A DNA stretch of 64,000 bases from Oscheius sp. JU75 (GCA_037178855.1 JASJZC010000002.1:8568501-8632500); one strand, 5' to 3'; shown: positions 11,401 through 23,587, numbered from the stretch's first letter. Notes: generated by a model from the sequence alone, not told the origin. Numbers and translations are program-made.

Positions 11401-13775
11401 GGCGGCCAAGAAGGAAGCCGATCAGTTGAAGAAGAAAAGCAACGAGGAGCGCAACAATGCCAAGAAGCAGAAGGATCGCGATCACGAGACGATTCGTCGA
11501 TTGGAGGCCGAAAACGCGGAGAAGGAGGCGGAAAAGGATCGCGAGAAGGCTCACTTCGAGGAGAAGATCCGCGAATCGCGCTCGCGCGAGAACAAGGCCG
11601 AAAAGGAAAGGAAGCAGGCTGTGGCCAACAACATTGCCACGCTTGAACGTGCCCGAGCAGCTGAATCCGTCCAAGTCAACCTCTTGTTCGAGTTCCAGCA
11701 GCACCGCTTCGAGAAGGCTCGCGAGGAGATCAAAGCCGGTATCAGCGAGGCCGAGAAGAATCTGAAGAGGTTAGTTGGTTGTCTTCTGTTCCTCTGGGGT
11801 TTTAGACCTCTTAAAGGGGTTTTGAGTCGGTTTATTGCGCCATTCTTAGACCAGTTAGTGATGTAGCAACTCCCAGTTTGAAAACGAGAGGAAAACTTTG
11901 AAAAATGGGAAAAGCAAAGTTTTTGAAATTCCCTCGGGAAAAGGAAAAATTTGTGACCATGAAATTTTTTACGCTGACAATATGGGTAATCAGGATATTC
12001 ATGGCCGGATCCTCGTAACGTCCAATTTTTTCCATTTTGCCAATTTTCTAAAGTTTTCAGTCATTTTCTCAACATGAAATCAAATTTTCGAGTTCAGCGT
12101 AAAAAGTTTCACCAGTAAAGTATTTGGGCAATGAAAACGCGGAAGTGTAAAAGGAAAAACGGCAAACAACCAGTTTTGACAATAATTGTATGTTCTTTCA
12201 TTCTTTCTCGTGTTGTACCGACAAGGTTTAAAAAAGGCGGAGAACAATAGTTTGTAGCTGGAAAATTACATAACATGTCTCATTCCAGGGCTCACAACAC
12301 ACAAGCCGACCAGGACACAATGAAGAAGAATCTCGGCGAGTGGAAGGCCGCTCTCGAGGAACTGGAAAAGATGGCCAAGGAGACGAAGAGCGAGTACGAC
12401 AACAGTGCTGAGCTCGTCAAGAAGGGCCAGCTTCTTCTGTCGCATCTAGAGCTTCCGGTACGTTTTTCGTACTTGGAAAATAGGAAAAATTTGCAGCAGC
12501 CCACGCTTCCGACTCTCCCGAAGACGATTCGTCTGCCCCCGGTTCAGGTCGTCCAGCCGTCGACGGTTGCCACCAGTCTCCCGGCGCCACAGATTGTCCC
12601 ACCGCCAGCCGGAGTGATTGGACAGAGGGTCAGTGTCAATGGAGCTGGAGTCATTGGACAGCCGTCTTCTCGTCCGCAAGGTAAGAAGGTTTCGGCATTT
12701 TTTTGGTCTGGCCCGATCTTTTCTGTATCTGAGACGTATGTCTGATCTAGACGCATCTTTTACAAAAAATCCAACCTCCAGCGGCACTTACAAATTCTTT
12801 AAAGGTAGAGTGCGAAAGGTCTCGCGAGGAAATAACAGTAACCCGGGCTCAGGCTAGCAGTTTTTTTCGTTATTTTAGCGTGTTTTTACAGTTTTACAGT
12901 TGTTTTAACAACCACTAAAACTCCTTTTTCAGTATCTGCCCCTCCCTCGATGAACGGAGCCATGCCGGGACCTTCCTACAACTCTATGAAGATGTCCGAG
13001 CCGGGACCGGGTCCAACCAGCCTCAATCCTGCCTCCTCCCTGTGGAATTGGTCGTCACCACTGGAAGATGTGACTTCGTCCGTGTTTCGTGATCTCTCCT
13101 CGGTCAGTGTGGATCAGAGCAGAGCACCACAGCCCCCCGGACCGACTTTCGAGGAATGGGCTCGTAATGAGTACACTTCACAGGTTTGACTAATTTTTTT
13201 GACTGTTCTAGACTTCCGATGAGATATGACCGTCTGAAATTTTTGGGGTTAGTCATTCACAGGGGGCTAACCACGGAATGGTCAGTGGTGCCCTGCTTGG
13301 ATTTCGCTCGTTTTTGGGGTATGAAGTAAGGCTAGGCGAGAGAAGAACAACCGTATACATCAATCTTGCCTTAACGCATATTTGCCTGAGCAAGGCTCTC
13401 CGAAGTTGCGCGCGCGGAGATTGGAGAACAACTCTGCCATTCCCTAGTAAAGACATATCATTTTAGGAATCATTTTTATGCACTTTTCTTCTTAAAAGCT
13501 CAAAATGCTCGCTTTAATACCCTTCGTGGCTACAAACAGGCGCGTAGACATTTCTACCAAGAATTTCGGGCGGTTATATCTCTCATCGGACTAGCTTCGG
13601 CCTAATATACCTTCAAATTTTGCAGAATCTGAACCGCTCGATGTACGCCGGTCCTCAAGCGCCGCCTGTGAATTGGGCCAGCTCGCCCGGATGGCAGCAG
13701 GGTCGCCCGAGCAGTGCCAGTATGGCTCAGCAGCCGCAGCAGTACCGCGGAATGCCTCCCTACCCCTTCCAATAG
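2438..13775 (+). CDS. MATH-domain and long coiled-coil protein, 21 exons
   Basis: Exons: 2438-2484, 2530-2838, 3562-3660, 3757-3895, 3940-4028, 5962-6176, 6222-6402, 6902-7090, 7185-7285, 7553-7674, 7848-7973, 8586-8774, 8822-8938, 8982-9092, 9701-10027, 10704-11122, 11347-11769, 12289-12457, 12497-12680, 12933-13183 and 13626-13775. All phases match and give 1318 aa. An Ala/Ser-rich N-terminus leads into a MATH/TRAF-like domain (about residues 105-225) with GFFLQCCPE, WSCKADAEMRLL and KENDWGYSCFMTW, close in style to the USP7 MATH domain. Next come a charged helical region, an acidic Asp/Glu stretch, a helical middle, a long Lys/Glu-rich coiled coil (exons 16-18) and a Pro/Ser-rich tail. There is no ubiquitin-protease domain. 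MATH domains bind short peptides, and the coiled coil implies an oligomeric adaptor. The exact family name is not recognised. Exons 17 and 18 are duplicated downstream. Confidence 0.88.
2940..3260. repeat. Dispersed repeat, copy 1 (inverted relative to 8085-8245)
   Basis: Blocks reading AGCGC..TTTTCAAACGGGACCC and TCGGTGCTTTACAC recur in reverse complement at 8085-8245. Both copies lie in introns of the MATH gene. The boundaries are approximate. Confidence 0.45.
4400..5195. repeat. Fold-back (inverted-repeat) element in the large MATH-gene intron
   Basis: The left arm (about 4400-4580) and right arm (about 5020-5195) are imperfect reverse complements. Both contain matching tracts around CAAACTTATCGG / CCGATAAGTTTG and GTCGACGAGTACGGTAG / CTACCGTACTTGTCGAC. 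The arms are about 180 bp with a 440 bp centre. No transposase is encoded. It resembles a MITE or fold-back transposon lying wholly inside the intron 4029-5961. Confidence 0.7.
5675..5820 (+). repeat. tRNA-like (SINE-type) repeat in intron
   Basis: The A-box-like TAGTTGCTCAGCTGGAGAG is followed by a degenerate B-box-like GTGCGAATCCC about 110 nt later. The spacing is too long for a tRNA gene, so it is read as a degenerate SINE. Confidence 0.35.
8085..8245. repeat. Dispersed repeat, copy 2
   Basis: The order TGTGTAAAGCACCGAGAAA, then GCGGGACCCGATTTGAAAA, then GCGCTCGG mirrors the 2940-3260 repeat in inverted orientation. It may be a short mobile element family. Confidence 0.45.
10305..10415. 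repeat. Short inverted repeat in intron
   Basis: The sequence GCATCGCAAACTTGGTCGG..CCAGGCTAGGGC is followed by the near reverse complement GCCTGGCCAGGTTTGTGATC. A related tract, GGGATCACAAACCTGGTCAG, occurs at about 9411. It is a small palindromic repeat between exons 15 and 16 of the MATH gene. Confidence 0.5.
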
Positions 13776-14393
13776 CTTTTTTCCTACTTTTTGATCTATC
13801 TTGACCTTCTCTCTATCTCTCTTAATTTGCTTGTGTGAGCGTATCCCATTCTGCCCCTCGCCAACTCGTTTCGTACTCTAAGCCCCGCCCTCTGGTTACA
13901 TAGTGTTAATAAATTTCATTGATTACTGATAATTATATTATTGTTCGTGTTGATCAATGAAGTTTCTATTTGAATGTTAGACTACAAGGGTTTTTTGTTA
14001 TTGTGCTAATATGGTTTGCGGCTTCCTAAGTATCTGCAATTTTTAACCTTTTGCTTGTTCGGCGAGACCTCAAATGCTTATTTTCACTGCAGTTTGGCTA
14101 AAGAACATAGCTGAATGTCATCTACGCGTCTGCTTTGTATAATTCGGTAGACTGGCTAATTTAGAATAGGAACCACAATTTTTAGCTGTGGGATACTAGA
14201 CGTTCACAAAAAGTTTTTAGAGATCCTATATCTTTTTTCCACGCAAGACACAATAGCATTCGTCCCATTTTCGGTTTACCTAGCAAACTTGATTGTAAGC
14301 TGTTTTTCCGTGACGGTATGGTCTAAAATCTTTATGAGACTCGAAAGTTTTTTTGATAATTTACACGCCCTATTATTGACTCTCGTTTTACAG
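13776..14393. other. Spacer between the tandem MATH-coiled-coil paralogs
   Basis: It holds the 3' UTR and poly(A) signal of the first gene and about 480 nt of AT-rich sequence. No exon is seen. If the second gene is trans-spliced at 14394, the distance is long for a classic C. elegans-type operon but is compatible with a separate promoter. Confidence 0.55.
13908..13913 (+). terminator. Polyadenylation signal of the MATH gene
   Basis: A canonical AATAAA lies 133 nt after the stop codon of the MATH gene. Confidence 0.75.
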
Positions 14394-17300
14394 GAATCTA
14401 TGCTAGCCGCCAAAATAGAGCCCTACTTCCAGACGGAGGAGTTCCGTCGCCTGAGGGAGGTCGTGACCGTGATCGTCGTCCGTCTTATCACTTTTCTCCA
14501 AAACTGGGCCCATGACAGCGTCGAGCTGAAGAAGAGCCTTGAGTACGCGCAGGAAGTCGTCTGCCGGGTGAAGAGACACGTGATGGAAATCTTCGAGACG
14601 AGCGCCATGGCTGCCGCCGAGGAACGACTGCAGACGCTGAAAGGCCTGTTGACCACGATGACGGAAAACTACACGACCGAGATCAGCCGGTTTGAGAAGG
14701 TTTGTATCCGGAACTGTGGCATAACTTTGGGTGGAATAAACATGGTATTAGCTGTTGCATATTGATAGTACACTGAATTTTGTGGAAAATCGGAGCGAGA
14801 GTATGTTCCAATTTGGAGGAGACTGCTAGCTGAATACCGCTAAACTCTATTGGAAAGCTATATGAAGGGCCTTGCCTCAGGAATGCGACATACTAGGAAA
14901 TAGTGTAACTGGTTACGTAGCTGAAAAACTTCATTTTGAGCAACTTCCACCTTCTCGAGGAGACTACTGTTCTCACTGAAGCCTGTTTTTTTGGACAACT
15001 GCAGATATTCGCCTTAGGCACGGAAAAGGTCGGACCCGGCCGATATCTTTTTCATTTTGTGATATTCTGCAAATTTGTAGCATTTTTTATGCTCTACAAT
15101 ATTTTCAACGAGAAGGCATCATAGGATGAAAAAGGAACGTAATATTAGCCGTTTGCCGACAACTACTGGTCGGCAACCTGAAAGAGATAATTTGTAGGAA
15201 CTGCACGAATGTTCCAAACTGTGGCAAACAATTCTTTCAACCATTGACAGATTGCAATCAGCATCCAATTATTGTCGTCGTGTCGTCAAGTCCATATGTT
15301 TCAGATGCAAGTCGAATGCCTCGAACAGCAGAAGAAGTTCAAAAACGCTCAGGGTGAGGTGGAAAAGCTCAAGGCGAAGCTCCAGGACAGTCGCAGTCAG
15401 GCCCACAGGGCCGAAAAGAAGGCCAAGGACGAAGAGTCAGTTCATTTTTTTCCTCTTCCACCCTCTTTCTAGCCTTTTTAGTAACAGCAAATTTTAGGAC
15501 TCGCTGTTCGCAATTACTGGCCGAGAAGACGAAACTGGACAAGGAGCTGCAGACGGTGGTCACGGAGCTCACAGCGTTGAGGAAGAAGTCGACAGAGGAG
15601 CGTGGGCTTGCCCAAAAGCAGAAGGAACGCGATCAGGAGCGAATTCGACAGCTGGAATACGAGAAATTCGAGAAGGATGGCGAGAGGGACCGGCTGAAGA
15701 AGGCTTTTGAGGAGCGCTTGGGTGAAGCCCGTTCCCGCGAGATCAAAGCTGAGAAGGAGCGAAAACAGGCCGTGGTGAGCTCCACAGGAGCCAGAGAGAG
15801 GGCTCGCACTGCCGAAGTCGGACAGATTCGACTCACCTACGAGCTGCACGAGAAACGCTTTGAGCGAGCCCGAGAGACGATTCAGCAGGGACTCGGAGAG
15901 GCCGAGAAGGCTCTTATGAGGTAAATCTCTTAATTCTTACCTTGGGAGATTCTGATCACATAATCGAATCCTAGGCACGTATCTCTGTCCTACATGACAA
16001 CAAATTTGGAGAGAAACTAGTAGAAAAAGGCGGAAATGGGGCAAAATGAAGCTAAGCCCCATACTTCATGTTTCAAGCTTTTGTGACGTTTTTTCGCCGT
16101 TTTTCTCTTAAGTATGTTGCTAAGTGGGCTTTCTTGATCGTGGAATTCGATTTTAACGTCAAAACATCAAAAAAGTGGTCGCAAATAGGCTTAAATAGTG
16201 AAACAGTTGAGAAAGTCACGACCAATTTTTAAAATGCGTGACGGGAGCCTTTTGGCGGGAAGAGAGACAGCCCTTAAACTGCCGCTCTTCCACAGCTACA
16301 CAACCCGGAGGCCACATCCGCTATTTTTTTGACTGTTTGGAGGCCTGAAACCTCTAATAATTATTACTTCCTCTCAACCCGAAAATCTCATTTTAGACCC
16401 TACAGTTCGCCGTCGGATCTGAACCTCTATCGCAAAAGTCTCGCCGATTTCAAGGTGGCCTCGGACGCCCTGGATCAAATCGTCACCCAGACGAAGGTTC
16501 ACTACGACAACGCGGCCAGGTCCATCTGGAAGGGACAGCATCATCTCGCTCATATTGAGCTCTACGTGAGAGTTTTCTACCTCCTCCTTTTGCAAGAAAC
16601 ATCAAAAGCTTGGAATCCGTTCAATTTCTAGGTCCCCATCCTGCCAGCACTTCCCCAGGTCCTCCGTCTTCCGCCTGTACAGATGCCCGCCTCAGCTCCA
16701 GCTCCTCCCGTCGTCAGCTCGCATCCTCCCGGAGCCATTGGTCAACATCGCTCGGGTTCGGCTCCCAACTCTCCCCATCGCGGTGGTAGGTGCTCATCAT
16801 TCTTCTGCAGCTTCCAGTAATTATGTACATATTTTAAAGCGAGCGTATGCCCCTCGTTCGAATTTTTTAGGCGTACGAGAAAATTGAGAAAAATGATGGT
16901 TTTTTCAACTAACTTTTGAAGCAAAAAAATTTCTTAACATGTTTTTGAAGATTTCATCAAAGGGCAAAAAGGTCTAACGCATGCGGGTATCGAACCCGAG
17001 TCGTTTAAACTTGTAGTAAGCCATGACAGCAAAGGCCTCCCCTGAGATATTGGAACTGTGTTAGTCAGCCCCATCATAGGATTAGTCATACGCTTGCTTT
17101 AATAGGTCATTTTCAATATGGAGGAGATGGCGGTACACTTTTTCCTCAAACGAGTCCCGCCACGAACTTCCCTCTATAGTCTGTTCAAAATAGCATTTTT
17201 CAAACCGTCGCGGCTGAAAACGCGAGGCGTTTTGAACTATTTGAGATTTTCGAGAATTTATTTCTTCGTTTTTCTCCGGAATCTGACAGGAAAAGCAGCG

Positions 17301-18565
17301 AAAAATGTAGAAAACCAAAGTGGGAAGTTTCAGAGAAGTTTGAAAACGACCAAAACGGCACGTTTTTTTCATCGCAATCGTTCGAAAATGCTATTATTTT
17401 TCAGAAGTCATAAAAATTTGTGTAATGCACCTAAAAATGGAAAATATGCGTATAGGAAGAAGTCTAACGGGATCCATTGGAAAAAAAAAGCGTTTCGAGT
17501 TTTCGCAGGACCTAAATCTTCTTGTAATGACAATCTTCCAGAACTGCTCTGTTCGCGCGATCCATACGCGTATACGATGCGTGCCTACGAGGAGGAGGAG
17601 GAGCAGCAGACTTTCTCGATGAACAGCGACTCGGTTTGGAGATGGAGAGGCCCTGGAGGTGATGCGGCCTCGTCCGTCTACTCTGAGCCCTTCCAGAGCA
17701 TCAATACTGAGCTGACTTCCGACGATTGGCCCGACTACGAACATGGCGACTTTGTCCGAGCTGTAAGTCGATTTCTAGTTTCTAGTTCTGTCTAAAAGTT
17801 CAATTCGTAAATCTTCGTGGCGAGACCCACTAACATCAAAATGGATCGTAATCATAATTATTGAATGGCCGTTACACGCGTGGGTGTAACTTTGTGAGGG
17901 CAGAACGACCAGGCATTTGTCTCACCTCCGAAAAGCGGGCCGAGCCGGGCCTATTTTCAACGCAGTAGCGCAAAAGAAATCAGCCAGCTCGGCGGGTCAA
18001 AGTTGCATTTTTCTTATTGCTACGTTCTGCGAAGTTGTAGCTTTTTTCTGAACATTGCAAAGCTAAAAAAATGTAAACTTGACCCCTGAACGCTTGTTTT
18101 GTGTTGATTTGACGGCGAATCAATTTTGAAACCGGGAAAATTAGTGTAAAGACCCGAGAATCCAAAAAAGAAACTAGAGTTACGGGTTTTTGCAGCTCCT
18201 GCCGCCAAAATTCAAATTCAAAAAGCGGTCGTTTCCCCTGTTCCCGCAAAGTTACTGTCCCTTTGAAAAAACTCTACAAAGTTGTGCATTGCAAGAAATT
18301 ATGACTCCAGTTGAAATCGAACCCGGATTGTACGCGCAAGAGCCCTTATATCAATAAAAATGGGTCTCGCAACAATACATGATTGTGTATTGAACCTTCC
18401 GGTTAAATCAAACTATAACACCATTTTAAGGACACAAATTCGCTGTACGTCAATAGTCTCTTCTCGTCGAGATGGTCCAATACGGCTGCAGGAGGCAATA
18501 ACAAGCATCTCTCGACGTCCTCGACTCCCTCGAATTGGCCTCCGCCGCCTCCCTACCAGCATTAG
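14394..18565 (+). CDS. Coiled-coil paralog of the upstream gene's 3' half, no MATH domain
   Basis: Exons: 14400-14699 (acceptor at 14393, ATG 6 nt later), 15305-15435, 15498-15920, 16397-16565, 16632-16785, 17542-17762 and 18431-18565. All phases agree and give 510 aa. The protein is helical, with a Lys/Glu-rich coiled coil and a Pro-rich region with LPPVQMPASAPAPP (compare LPPVQVVQPST upstream). It ends in an acidic WRWRGPGG..WPDYEH stretch and a PPPPPYQH tail. The exons of 423 and 169 nt have exactly the same length and phase as exons 17 and 18 of the first gene, and their proteins align (for example RSRE.KAEKERKQAV in both). It is therefore a partial tandem duplication. Without the MATH domain it could act as a dimerisation partner or a competitor; this is inference. 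It shows no frameshift, so it is probably functional. Confidence 0.82.
16975..17045 (-). repeat. tRNA-like (SINE-type) fragment
   Basis: On the minus strand a B-box-like CGGGTTCGATACCCG follows a tRNA-like stretch. It lies in an intron of the coiled-coil paralog. It does not fold as a full tRNA. Confidence 0.4.
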
Positions 18566-19096
18566 ACTCTCCTCTTTATATTATTTTTATTGTTAATCTG
18601 CTACAGATCTCTTACACCCCTCCCACACCTCCCTAACCTCTGTCACTAGCTAGTCCTACGTGGTCGCTCTTTTGCAAAATAACACTTCTCTCATTTGTCT
18701 CTTCTTTTTCTGTATTCAGGTATTGAGAAAATTCATTTTTATTTGTCCGAGCGAAGGATGTGGACAAAAAAACCTCTCTCTAGACAAGATCTTACAAGTG
18801 TTTTATGGCAACAAAATATTTCCTCGGACCGTGTATCAAACCTAGGACCTTTTGTTCCGTCAAAGTTCCAACCGACTGAGCTATAAAGGGAGGTTCGCAC
18901 CCAGACTCTGATAGGTACACGAATCTGTCGCTGACTTAGTGGAATTGAGCATGTTTCGACAATATTCTGTCTTTTAGGCCGCCCCCTGCGTCTCATTAAC
19001 TGGGATGTATTCACCTCCACATTGCTTAGCCAATAAAATCTCTCCAAAGTTGCCATCGTTTTCTACGAAATTTCCGTTTCGGTCTTCCTCCTTTAG
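18566..19096. other. Spacer after the coiled-coil paralog
   Basis: It holds a tRNA-like repeat (minus strand, 18830-18895) and an AATAAA at about 19031 that may be the distant poly(A) signal of the upstream gene. No exon is assigned. Confidence 0.45.
18830..18895 (-). repeat. tRNA-like (SINE-type) fragment with a good A box
   Basis: On the minus strand an A box TATAGCTCAGTCGGTTGGAA is followed after about 35 nt by AGGTTTGATAC. The A box is a good match to tRNA promoters and the B box is weaker. It is probably a degraded tRNA-derived repeat, but a tRNA pseudogene is possible. Confidence 0.45.
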
Positions 19097-19502
19097 TCAA
19101 CGGCACCACCTCTGCTGAAAGCCCCAAGACTGCTTGTCGGAATTTCAACAGCCGTCTTCAGCTCTACTACAACACGCTCCCAGCGGAGAAATTTGCGCCT
19201 CTGGTAAGAGACAGACGGCGAGAGAGACAGTGACAGAGATAGAGATTCTTTAGATATGTGACGATGACGCGTCTCTCGAGATTGCCAAGTACAGAGTTTC
19301 CGCCAGGGGACACCGAGAACTGATTCTGGCCATCAAGGCCACAAAGTACGGAAGAATGAGCAACGTTCATGTCAACAGTGCTCCGATGGGTCGGATAAAA
19401 GTTTACATCTTCTACGAGGGAACCTTTGACTACACGATGAAGGGACGTAAGGTCATCTTTGGTAAGGTCAATCCAGCAGTCGATTCAGAACGAAGGCACT
19501 AA
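19097..19502 (+). CDS. Unknown protein, two exons, 5' end not found
   Basis: Two phase-compatible exons, 19097-19203 and 19254-19502, carry coding-like sequence such as ACRNFNSRLQLYYNTLP and KYRVSARGHRELILAIKAT, then IKVYIFYEGTFDYTMKGRK. The second exon ends at TAA 19502, although a possible donor GTAAGG (19462) could extend it to an unseen exon. No ATG precedes the first exon in frame, so at least one 5' exon is missing from the model. I recognise no family. The small intron is mostly GAGACAGA-type repeat, as in the genes to its right. Confidence 0.5.
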
Positions 19503-21466
19503 GGGCTACCGTGTACATGAGTACAATCAGTCCCATTTGGAGTAGTGATATCTCATGAAGATTGGCATAGGGATAATCACTGTTACTATCTCTGTCTCTC
19601 TGTCATCCACATACATCCCACTGATAATGAGAGTCTGGGGAGAGATCGTCGAATCAAGAATAGAGAGACAGAGGCAGACCCTTTGAACTGAACTTTCCCA
19701 GCAGACAAAGCCTCATTGTCTGCAATACCATAGCCCTGGGTAACGCCGTCAAGATCCCGGAGTCATAACGAACTGACCTGGGGCAATGGTCCCAGCCCCG
19801 AGGACTGCCTAATTGGTCGCGTCGATTAGATAGTCCCCCTTCTTCTAGGGGTCAGAAGCCGCCGCTTTTCCGATTGATTGTAACTTTTGTCTTCGTGCCC
19901 CCGGAATGCCGTACCGTTTTTGTGCCTACTGCTGCCCTCTGCCCCTCTACGAGAGAGTCGAGCGGCGAGCGACAGAACCGGTTTTCCATAAAATTCACTG
20001 ACGGCAACTCTTTTCTAACCCCCGAGCACAAATGCCCACAGTCGAGTGAGGCCATTCAAAGTAGTTTCGTAGTTCAGAGTCTCGCTTACTTTCTCTCAAT
20101 ACTCAATTTCCCACAGGTCTCATTAGGTGGCCCCTTCTTTTTGTCCTTAGATGGTCGAGAGAGTCAATCTAGCACCACTGAGTCTCTCGGTATTTGTCTC
20201 TCTGTCTCTCTGTCTCCTTTGTCACTTTTGTCTATCTGTCTCTCTGCCTCTATATCTCCCTATCTATCTCTCTGTCTCTTTGTCTCTCTGTCGCTTGTCA
20301 CTCCGTTCCTATTTCTGTCTCAGACTGTGTGTGTAACCCCCTCAGGAAAAACCTTTAACCTTTGAGCACGGCGCTATTTGCCTTTGAGCCCCGACGGCAC
20401 CCTGTGGCCTATCTGCCACCTCGATCAACTGTTTACCTCCCCAGGTTGTGCCCCCAACCTGCATTGGGTCATGGCCCAGGGATCAATCAATTGCTCTCTA
20501 TCTCCTCTCCGAGTCCTTGAGCAATTAGAGTAGCCTGTGTTTTCCCGCGCAGCCCCACGTCAGAGTGCCCCCGCGGCAGACTCCACCCACCGCCTCATGA
20601 CTGGAGGTAACTGTCGAAGCGCGGGGTTGGTTGACCAATTGCCTCGACGGTACCCCCTGCCTTTCCCTTCAGCCCATTGTTTTCTTCATCAACCTGATCG
20701 ATTGTCTCTTTTTGTTGTTCAGTTCGGATGACCTTGGGGGCGATTGGAGTTGACCAGTCTCAAAACAGTTTTTATCCGCTTCATGTATTTTTGCCAACCC
20801 TTGTTCGAATTGGTACAATTTCAACACAACCAGATTTGAAATACTGTGCTATTGGGACATCAATCACTTGGTCGTAAAGTTAGGGAACTTGTGGACAGAC
20901 CCTGGTCGGGGGTATTTATAGTTTGCAGGCCCTTTCTGTCTTCTCCTCTGTCTGTCAGATCTCAGCTGTAAACTGAAAAATAAATAAGAGAAACCTCAAA
21001 AGCTTCGGTCGGCTAAAAGAAAATGGGAATCGGACCTAGGTTGTCTGGACGTCAGTCGGGTCTCTTACCAGTCATACAAAGCGACACCCAGATTTTTGTT
21101 GAGCCTAACCATCACTGATTTGGGGAAAACTATGACCGAAAAAGCAAAACCGGTAGTTTGCATCCACATTTTCGGATTCTATTAATGGTTTCCGAGCATA
21201 GCGGTGCTCCATACACATTGTAGCCCTTGATATGGTCTTTCAAAAATGTCCTTCTTCTTTCTAAACGATAGGATCAAAGAGGAATAAAAGGCTTTAAAAT
21301 ATCGATTTCAAGCCTCTTATTTAGTTCAAAGTGCTACCACAGCTTTTAGTGCGTCTGGCTTTTGTCTGGAATGGTGGTCTTCGGGTTATGCTTAGAAACC
21401 ACCTGCTATTTCATTTTTTTGTCTTTCTACCCTAAGCTCCTCTCTCCTGACACTCATCTTTCAGCC
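19503..21466. other. Gene-free spacer with TCTCTGTC tracts and a tRNA-like repeat
   Basis: No exon is supported. TCTCTGTC-type tracts are at about 20190-20300. A tRNA-like B-box fragment lies on the minus strand near 21010-21080, and an AATAAA at about 20982 has no matching gene. Apparent open frames through the tracts are Ser/Leu/Cys-rich artefacts of the repeat. Confidence 0.55.
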
Positions 21467-23587
21467 ATGGAGAATCTAAACGCTCACCTGTCAAAAGTTC
21501 TACTTCAAAAGCTCCGGGAGCCACTTCATGTGGTTCCGATCATGTCACCATCGTCTTCGGCTCCTTCCTCTGCTTCGTCAGCATCACCGCCTCTGTCAGC
21601 CGGATCCAAAAGGGCCAGTTCTCCGGAAGAGTCACAGTCGAAGAAGGCTCGACTCTCTCCAGAGGTGAGCATCTGTCTCTCTGTCTTTATGTCTCTCTGT
21701 CTTTCTCAATATCCTAATCTGTCTCACAGAACTGACCCGTAAACAGAGTTGATGTCACATGGTCTTTCTCTTTACTCTCTCCCTCTCCCTTTCTCGTGGC
21801 CGCCGCGAAGCGTCCACATCTCTGTAAAAAGTCTCTCTCGGCCATTGTTGTCCTTCAGGGGCTGTAAAGTAGTTACTGTCTGGGAGAGACAGAGACCGCC
21901 GGAATTCGAATGCGAGACTGTCCATTAATCAGAGCTCTTATTCATAGAAGAGCGCACCGCTTACAGTAATTTTCGGACCCTTCCCTCTTGCAAAGGCGGG
22001 GAAAGAACCGAAACACTCATTTCCAGCGACTGAACGGCATTCGCTTGAAAGTAAAGTCAAGGTTGAAAGCGTCGGGTCCTCTCCTTTTTGTCAGCCAAAT
22101 GACCCCTGGGCGGAAGTGAATCTGAAGGTCGCATCTCTTCTTTTGCCCAGAGCGCCGTTTCACTGCGGGAGAGGTAAAATGGACAGGCGGTGGTCAATCA
22201 GTCTCTGTCTTTCTGTCCTTCTGTCTCTCTGTCCCCCGGGCACTGTCTCTGTTACTGTCACTGTCCAATGACAGTCATTTTCAGATCCAAGCCATTTTGG
22301 ACAAACTACCCAAGCAGGAGGTCAAGCAAGAGCCAGATGACTCTCTCCACGAGGCTGACAATTCCATCTTCACGCCTTTACCCACAGGACCTGTTGCCGA
22401 GACCACCGTCTTCTGCCAAGTCCCCGGACGACTGGCAATCTTGAATGCCAACACCAAGTACCCAGTTACAGTAGGAGAGGTGAGTCATTTTGGGGGTACT
22501 TGTTTGTCGTCCAGGATTTGTGCCAATGGCCATCAATCGATACCGCCTCTCTCCCGGCAGCAATCGGGTCGACCTCGACGCCGACCTCGGCACACAATGC
22601 CCAGGGTGCTTGGTGGCGCAACAGGAGAGGGAGAGAGGGACACAATGAGTCGATTGGGACAGAGAGACAGAGAAACACAGACGGAGAGACAGAGTGACGG
22701 GAAACGGAGAGACAGAGCGACAGTGAGACAGGGAAACGGAGAGACGGAGATACAGAAAGACAGAGAGACAGAGATAGCACTTACCCCTCCATTTCCAGAT
22801 CAAACGTCGTCTCGGGAACCCAGAACGTCTGAACACTAGCGTCATGGGTGGAATTCTGCGCCGAGCCAAGGCCAAGAACGGTGGAAAAGAGCTAAGAGAG
22901 CTTCTTGAAGGCATGGGTCTGGATCTCCCGATGGGAAAGAGAAAAGCCATTGCGATGACACTGTTCACTCCCATGGTTGAAGGTAGTTCTGCCTCTTGAA
23001 GCTTAAAACTGTTTGGGATTTAGGAGAAGCACTTCACTTGGCCAAAGACTTTGATCAGCTCTGTACCAATGAGTTCCCTACTGAAACAATTGCCGACCAC
23101 CTGAATGAGCACAGTTTGGAGGATAAGAATGAGAGAAGACAGAAGCTTGAGGCCACATCGTGAGTACAGTCACCATTTTTGTGCAAAGTCCGGTCTCAGA
23201 TCCATTCTTCACGAGCTCAAAACCCTCCTCAAGCAGGACAGCTCTCCTCTTCTGAACATCAGCCATGATCCGACTCTTCCTCTGCATCTCCAAGAAGCAC
23301 TGACTCATTTCTCCATGTGCTCCCATGGCTTTGGCACACCGGCTATTTTGGCGGCCATGAATGTTATCATCAGGTGAGACAGAGATCGAGAGACCGCCGA
23401 TTGCGAGACATAGAGAGACAGAAAGACAGTAGTATTTTTCAGAGTCGTGGAGCTGTCTCTGAATAAGATGAACGAGAATGATACCCAACAAGCCACCATC
23501 CAGGCCTTCAACCTGATCGCTATGCTCATGCAACAGCAAGCAGCCTTAGCCAGTCAGAACAATCAGAACAGTTCGAACTCCGCGTAA
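21467..23587 (+). CDS. AP-2 family transcription factor
   Basis: Six exons: 21467-21664, 22285-22479, 22799-22982, 23024-23159, 23200-23373 and 23443-23587. Phases agree and give 343 aa. AP-2 proteins are sequence-specific DNA-binding dimers that control ectoderm and neuronal fate. The conserved C-terminal basic plus helix-span-helix region is clear: [56 protein letters not shown] and [13 protein letters not shown], in the family order. The N-terminus is Ser/Pro-rich with a [19 protein letters not shown] nuclear-localisation-like segment, as expected for the activation half. A TTTCAG acceptor ends 2 nt before the ATG. AATAAA is at 23778. Nematodes have several AP-2 paralogs and I cannot tell which this is. 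Confidence 0.93.

Noticed and set aside
22378-22974. Minus-strand open frame of 198 codons
   Set aside because: It overlaps AP-2 exons 2 and 3 in antisense and runs through a GACAGAGA tract.
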